A stretch of DNA of 9,077 nucleotides from contig JABGRG010000133.1 of NCBI GenBank assembly GCA_018648445.1, positions 1-9,077 of the forward strand, written 5' to 3'. Both the position numbers and the translations under genes were made by a program. The notes under the pieces were generated by a model that made no database searches, was not told where the DNA came from, and saw only the letters and a list, made by a program, of their open reading frames with translations. Origin of the DNA: Rhodospirillales bacterium (GTDB taxonomy: Bacteria > Pseudomonadota > Alphaproteobacteria > Rhodospirillales_A > JACZKS01). Positions 8,170-9,077 of the stretch are shown piece after piece; within the stretch, counting starts at the first letter, position 1; every line of letters begins with the position of its first letter.

Positions 8170-8873
8170 TAGTTGGAAATTTCCGCCGCGAAAACGTAGC
8201 CTTCACCATGGGCCGTGATAATGATTTCCGGAATCTTCGGGTCGGCCTCCAGTTTTTTGCGGAGGCGACGGACCAAGGCGTCGATCGTCCTGTCGCAGGG
8301 CTCACCTGTACGATGGGTCAACTGATCCAGCAGGCGGTCCCTGCTTAACACCATGCCCGGTCGTTTTATGAATGCGGACAGCAGTTCATATTCAGCACGC
8401 GTCAGGGGGACCCTTTCACCCTCGATGGATTCCAGTTGGCGGCTGAGCATATCGAACCCCCACCCCGCGAAACGTCGCACCTGATCAAACGGTCGGTCGG
8501 ACTGAGAGGCACGCCTGAGGACACTTTTGACCCTAGCCAGCAATTCGCGAGGATTGAACGGCTTTGTCACGTAATCATCGGCGCCAATTTCAAGGCCAAC
8601 GATCCGGTCCACCTCGTCTGTTCGGCTGGTAACGAGAATAATGCCGACGTTGGATCGATTGCGAAGCTTGCGAGTCAGGTCGAGCCCGTCCTCCCCCGGA
8701 AGGTTGATGTCGAGAAGAATAAGATCGACCGGATCTCGCAACAGGACACGCTCCATCTCGGCGCCATCAACGGCCTCACTGACACGATATCCTGCAACTT
8801 CAAGATGCCCCGAAAGCTTGGCGCGGGTGACCTCGTCATCCTCGATAATTAGCAAATGATGCGGTTCCGTCAT
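8166..8873 (-). CDS. torR: TorR: OmpR-family response regulator of the TMAO system
   Basis: A 235-residue regulator, close to E. coli TorR (230). The receiver domain (about 1-120) has Asp12/Asp13, phospho-acceptor Asp55 in LILLDINLPGEDGL, Thr82 (IILVTSR) and Lys104 (DDYVTKPF). VGIILVTSRTDEVDRIVGLE is very close to E. coli TorR as I recall it. A winged-helix OmpR/PhoB-type DNA-binding domain follows (about 130-232), with LTRAEYELL, the recognition-helix region DRTIDALVRRLRKKLE and the C-terminal hairpin HGEGYVF. Phosphorylated by the TorS HPt, it would activate TMAO respiration genes and, as in E. coli, may repress itself. The ATG at 8873 was chosen because the receiver fold starts immediately after it and matches the TorR N-terminus. 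An upstream ATG at 8963 would add 30 hydrophobic residues from AT-rich DNA. Its TAG stop lies within the torS end. The AT-rich region to its right carries candidate binding sites. Confidence 0.93.
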   Translation of the reverse strand: MTEPHHLLIIEDDEVTRAKLSGHLEVAGYRVSEAVDGAEMERVLLRDPVDLILLDINLPGEDGLDLTRKLRNRSNVGIILVTSRTDEVDRIVGLEIGADDYVTKPFNPRELLARVKSVLRRASQSDRPFDQVRRFAGWGFDMLSRQLESIEGERVPLTRAEYELLSAFIKRPGMVLSRDRLLDQLTHRTGEPCDRTIDALVRRLRKKLEADPKIPEIIITAHGEGYVFAAEISNY

Positions 8874-8901
8874 CTTTCGAGTCCAATAAATCGTCAAAAT
8901 T

Positions 8902-8907
8902 ATTGTA
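8902..8907 (-). promoter_or_regulatory. Candidate -10 element (TACAAT) of the torR promoter
   Basis: On the minus strand this reads TACAAT, one base from the sigma-70 consensus, about 28 bases before the torR ATG. That gives a leader of roughly 20 nt. No good -35 is present at 16-18 bp (GTGTTA/TGTTAT), as in activator-dependent or weak promoters. A repeat resembling a tor box (8913-8922) falls within the presumed spacer, where bound TorR would block RNA polymerase. Low confidence without transcript data. Confidence 0.3.
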
Positions 8908-8912
8908 ATAAA

Positions 8913-9048
8913 TTTTTCACATAATAACACAGCTGGTTCAACCAAGATGCGAATGTTTTTCACATTTAACCAATAAAATACCTATTGAAGAGAATAAGCA
9001 CACAGAAAATAGTGTGCATAAAACCACAGTACCCGACTCTTTTCATAA
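8913..9048 (+). repeat. Three same-orientation tor-box-like repeats (putative TorR operators)
   Basis: TTTTTCACAT occurs exactly at 8913-8922 and again at 8956-8965, and the related CTTTTCATAA lies at 9039-9048. Against the E. coli tor-box decamer CTGTTCATAT, as I recall it, they match 7, 7 and 8 of 10 positions. Start-to-start spacings are 43 and 83 bp, close to whole helical turns. They lie between torR and the presumed divergent gene to the right, the same place TorR binds in E. coli. The region is AT-rich, so chance similarity is a real alternative. Confidence 0.4.
8998..9017. repeat. Inverted repeat GCACAC-N8-GTGTGC
   Basis: Perfect 6-bp arms at 8998-9003 and 9012-9017 flank an AT-rich 8-base centre. 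The dyad fits a binding site for a dimeric regulator. It does not match the CRP (TGTGA-N6-TCACA) or FNR (TTGAT-N4-ATCAA) consensus, and no U-tract follows on either strand, so it is unlikely to be a terminator. It lies between the second and third tor-box-like repeats. Confidence 0.35.
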
Positions 9049-9071
9049 CACCAACTCTATCAACGGTTTCC

Positions 9072-9077
9072 GAGGAA
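9072..9077 (+). promoter_or_regulatory. Shine-Dalgarno-like GAGGAA at the window edge
   Basis: GAGGAA occupies the final six bases, at the end of the AT-rich control region. It is a good match to the anti-Shine-Dalgarno, and its position predicts a plus-strand start codon within about 5-10 bases past the edge. In the E. coli arrangement the gene divergent from torR is torC of torCAD, so a TMAO reductase operon is the natural expectation, though unseen. Confidence 0.4.

Larger units (their letters stand above)
8874..9077. other. AT-rich gene-free control region right of torR
   Basis: The 204 bases contain no supportable coding sequence and are visibly more AT-rich than the genes. Beyond the tor-box-like repeats and the dyad at 8998-9017, there is a small palindrome TGGTT-C-AACCA (8934-8944) and a CCAATAAA direct repeat (8883-8890 and 8970-8977). 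A weak plus-strand promoter could be read from TTGAAG (8985-8990), but its -10 partner is poor. The layout suits a divergent promoter region serving torR and a gene beyond the window. Confidence 0.55.

Noticed and set aside
8874..8963. Upstream ATG of torR adding 30 hydrophobic residues
   Set aside because: The added segment is not part of response-regulator receivers, lies in AT-rich control DNA and covers the likely promoter.
8998..9017. Inverted repeat as intrinsic terminator
   Set aside because: The stem is short and no run of T follows on either strand. Its position inside a divergent promoter region fits an operator better.

Overview
The window looks like part of an alphaproteobacterial chromosome, possibly Rhodospirillales-like. 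This rests on the style of the formate dehydrogenase and on the moderately GC-rich genes separated by AT-rich control DNA; the lineage is an inference. It holds two functional blocks that face each other tail to tail near position 4100.

Block 1 (1-4094, + strand) is a tightly packed operon. It opens with the last 32 codons of a NuoF/FdsB-type NAD-binding flavoprotein. Next come a 917-residue molybdopterin formate dehydrogenase alpha subunit, a 141-residue FolB/FolX-like dihydroneopterin aldolase homologue, and a 274-residue carbon-nitrogen hydrolase of the Nit family. All three junctions are 4-bp ATGA stop/start overlaps, so the four proteins are probably made in step. The first two should form an NAD+-dependent, cysteine-type formate dehydrogenase. 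The FolB-like protein keeps the catalytic Glu and Lys and the pterin-anchoring Glu, but has Leu where FolB has its catalytic Tyr. Why a pterin enzyme and an amidase travel with formate dehydrogenase is the most open question here.

Block 2 (4103-9077) is a trimethylamine-N-oxide (TMAO) sensing system. torT (periplasmic TMAO-binding protein, - strand) and torS (hybrid sensor kinase, + strand) diverge from a 56-bp gap. torR (OmpR-type regulator, - strand) meets torS tail to tail with a 4-bp overlap. TorT should bind TMAO and modulate TorS. TorS would then pass phosphate His477 -> Asp769 -> His913 -> TorR Asp55. As I recall the E. coli locus, the torS/torT pair is inverted here.

Right of torR are 204 bases of AT-rich, gene-free DNA. 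They carry three same-strand repeats resembling E. coli tor boxes, a 6-bp-arm inverted repeat, and a GAGGAA Shine-Dalgarno-like sequence at the very end. This suggests that a divergent TorR target, perhaps a TMAO reductase operon, begins just outside the window. Together the blocks suggest methylated-amine/C1 metabolism: TMAO sensing beside formate oxidation. The link is by neighbourhood only. No RNA genes, mobile elements or CRISPR arrays were seen.
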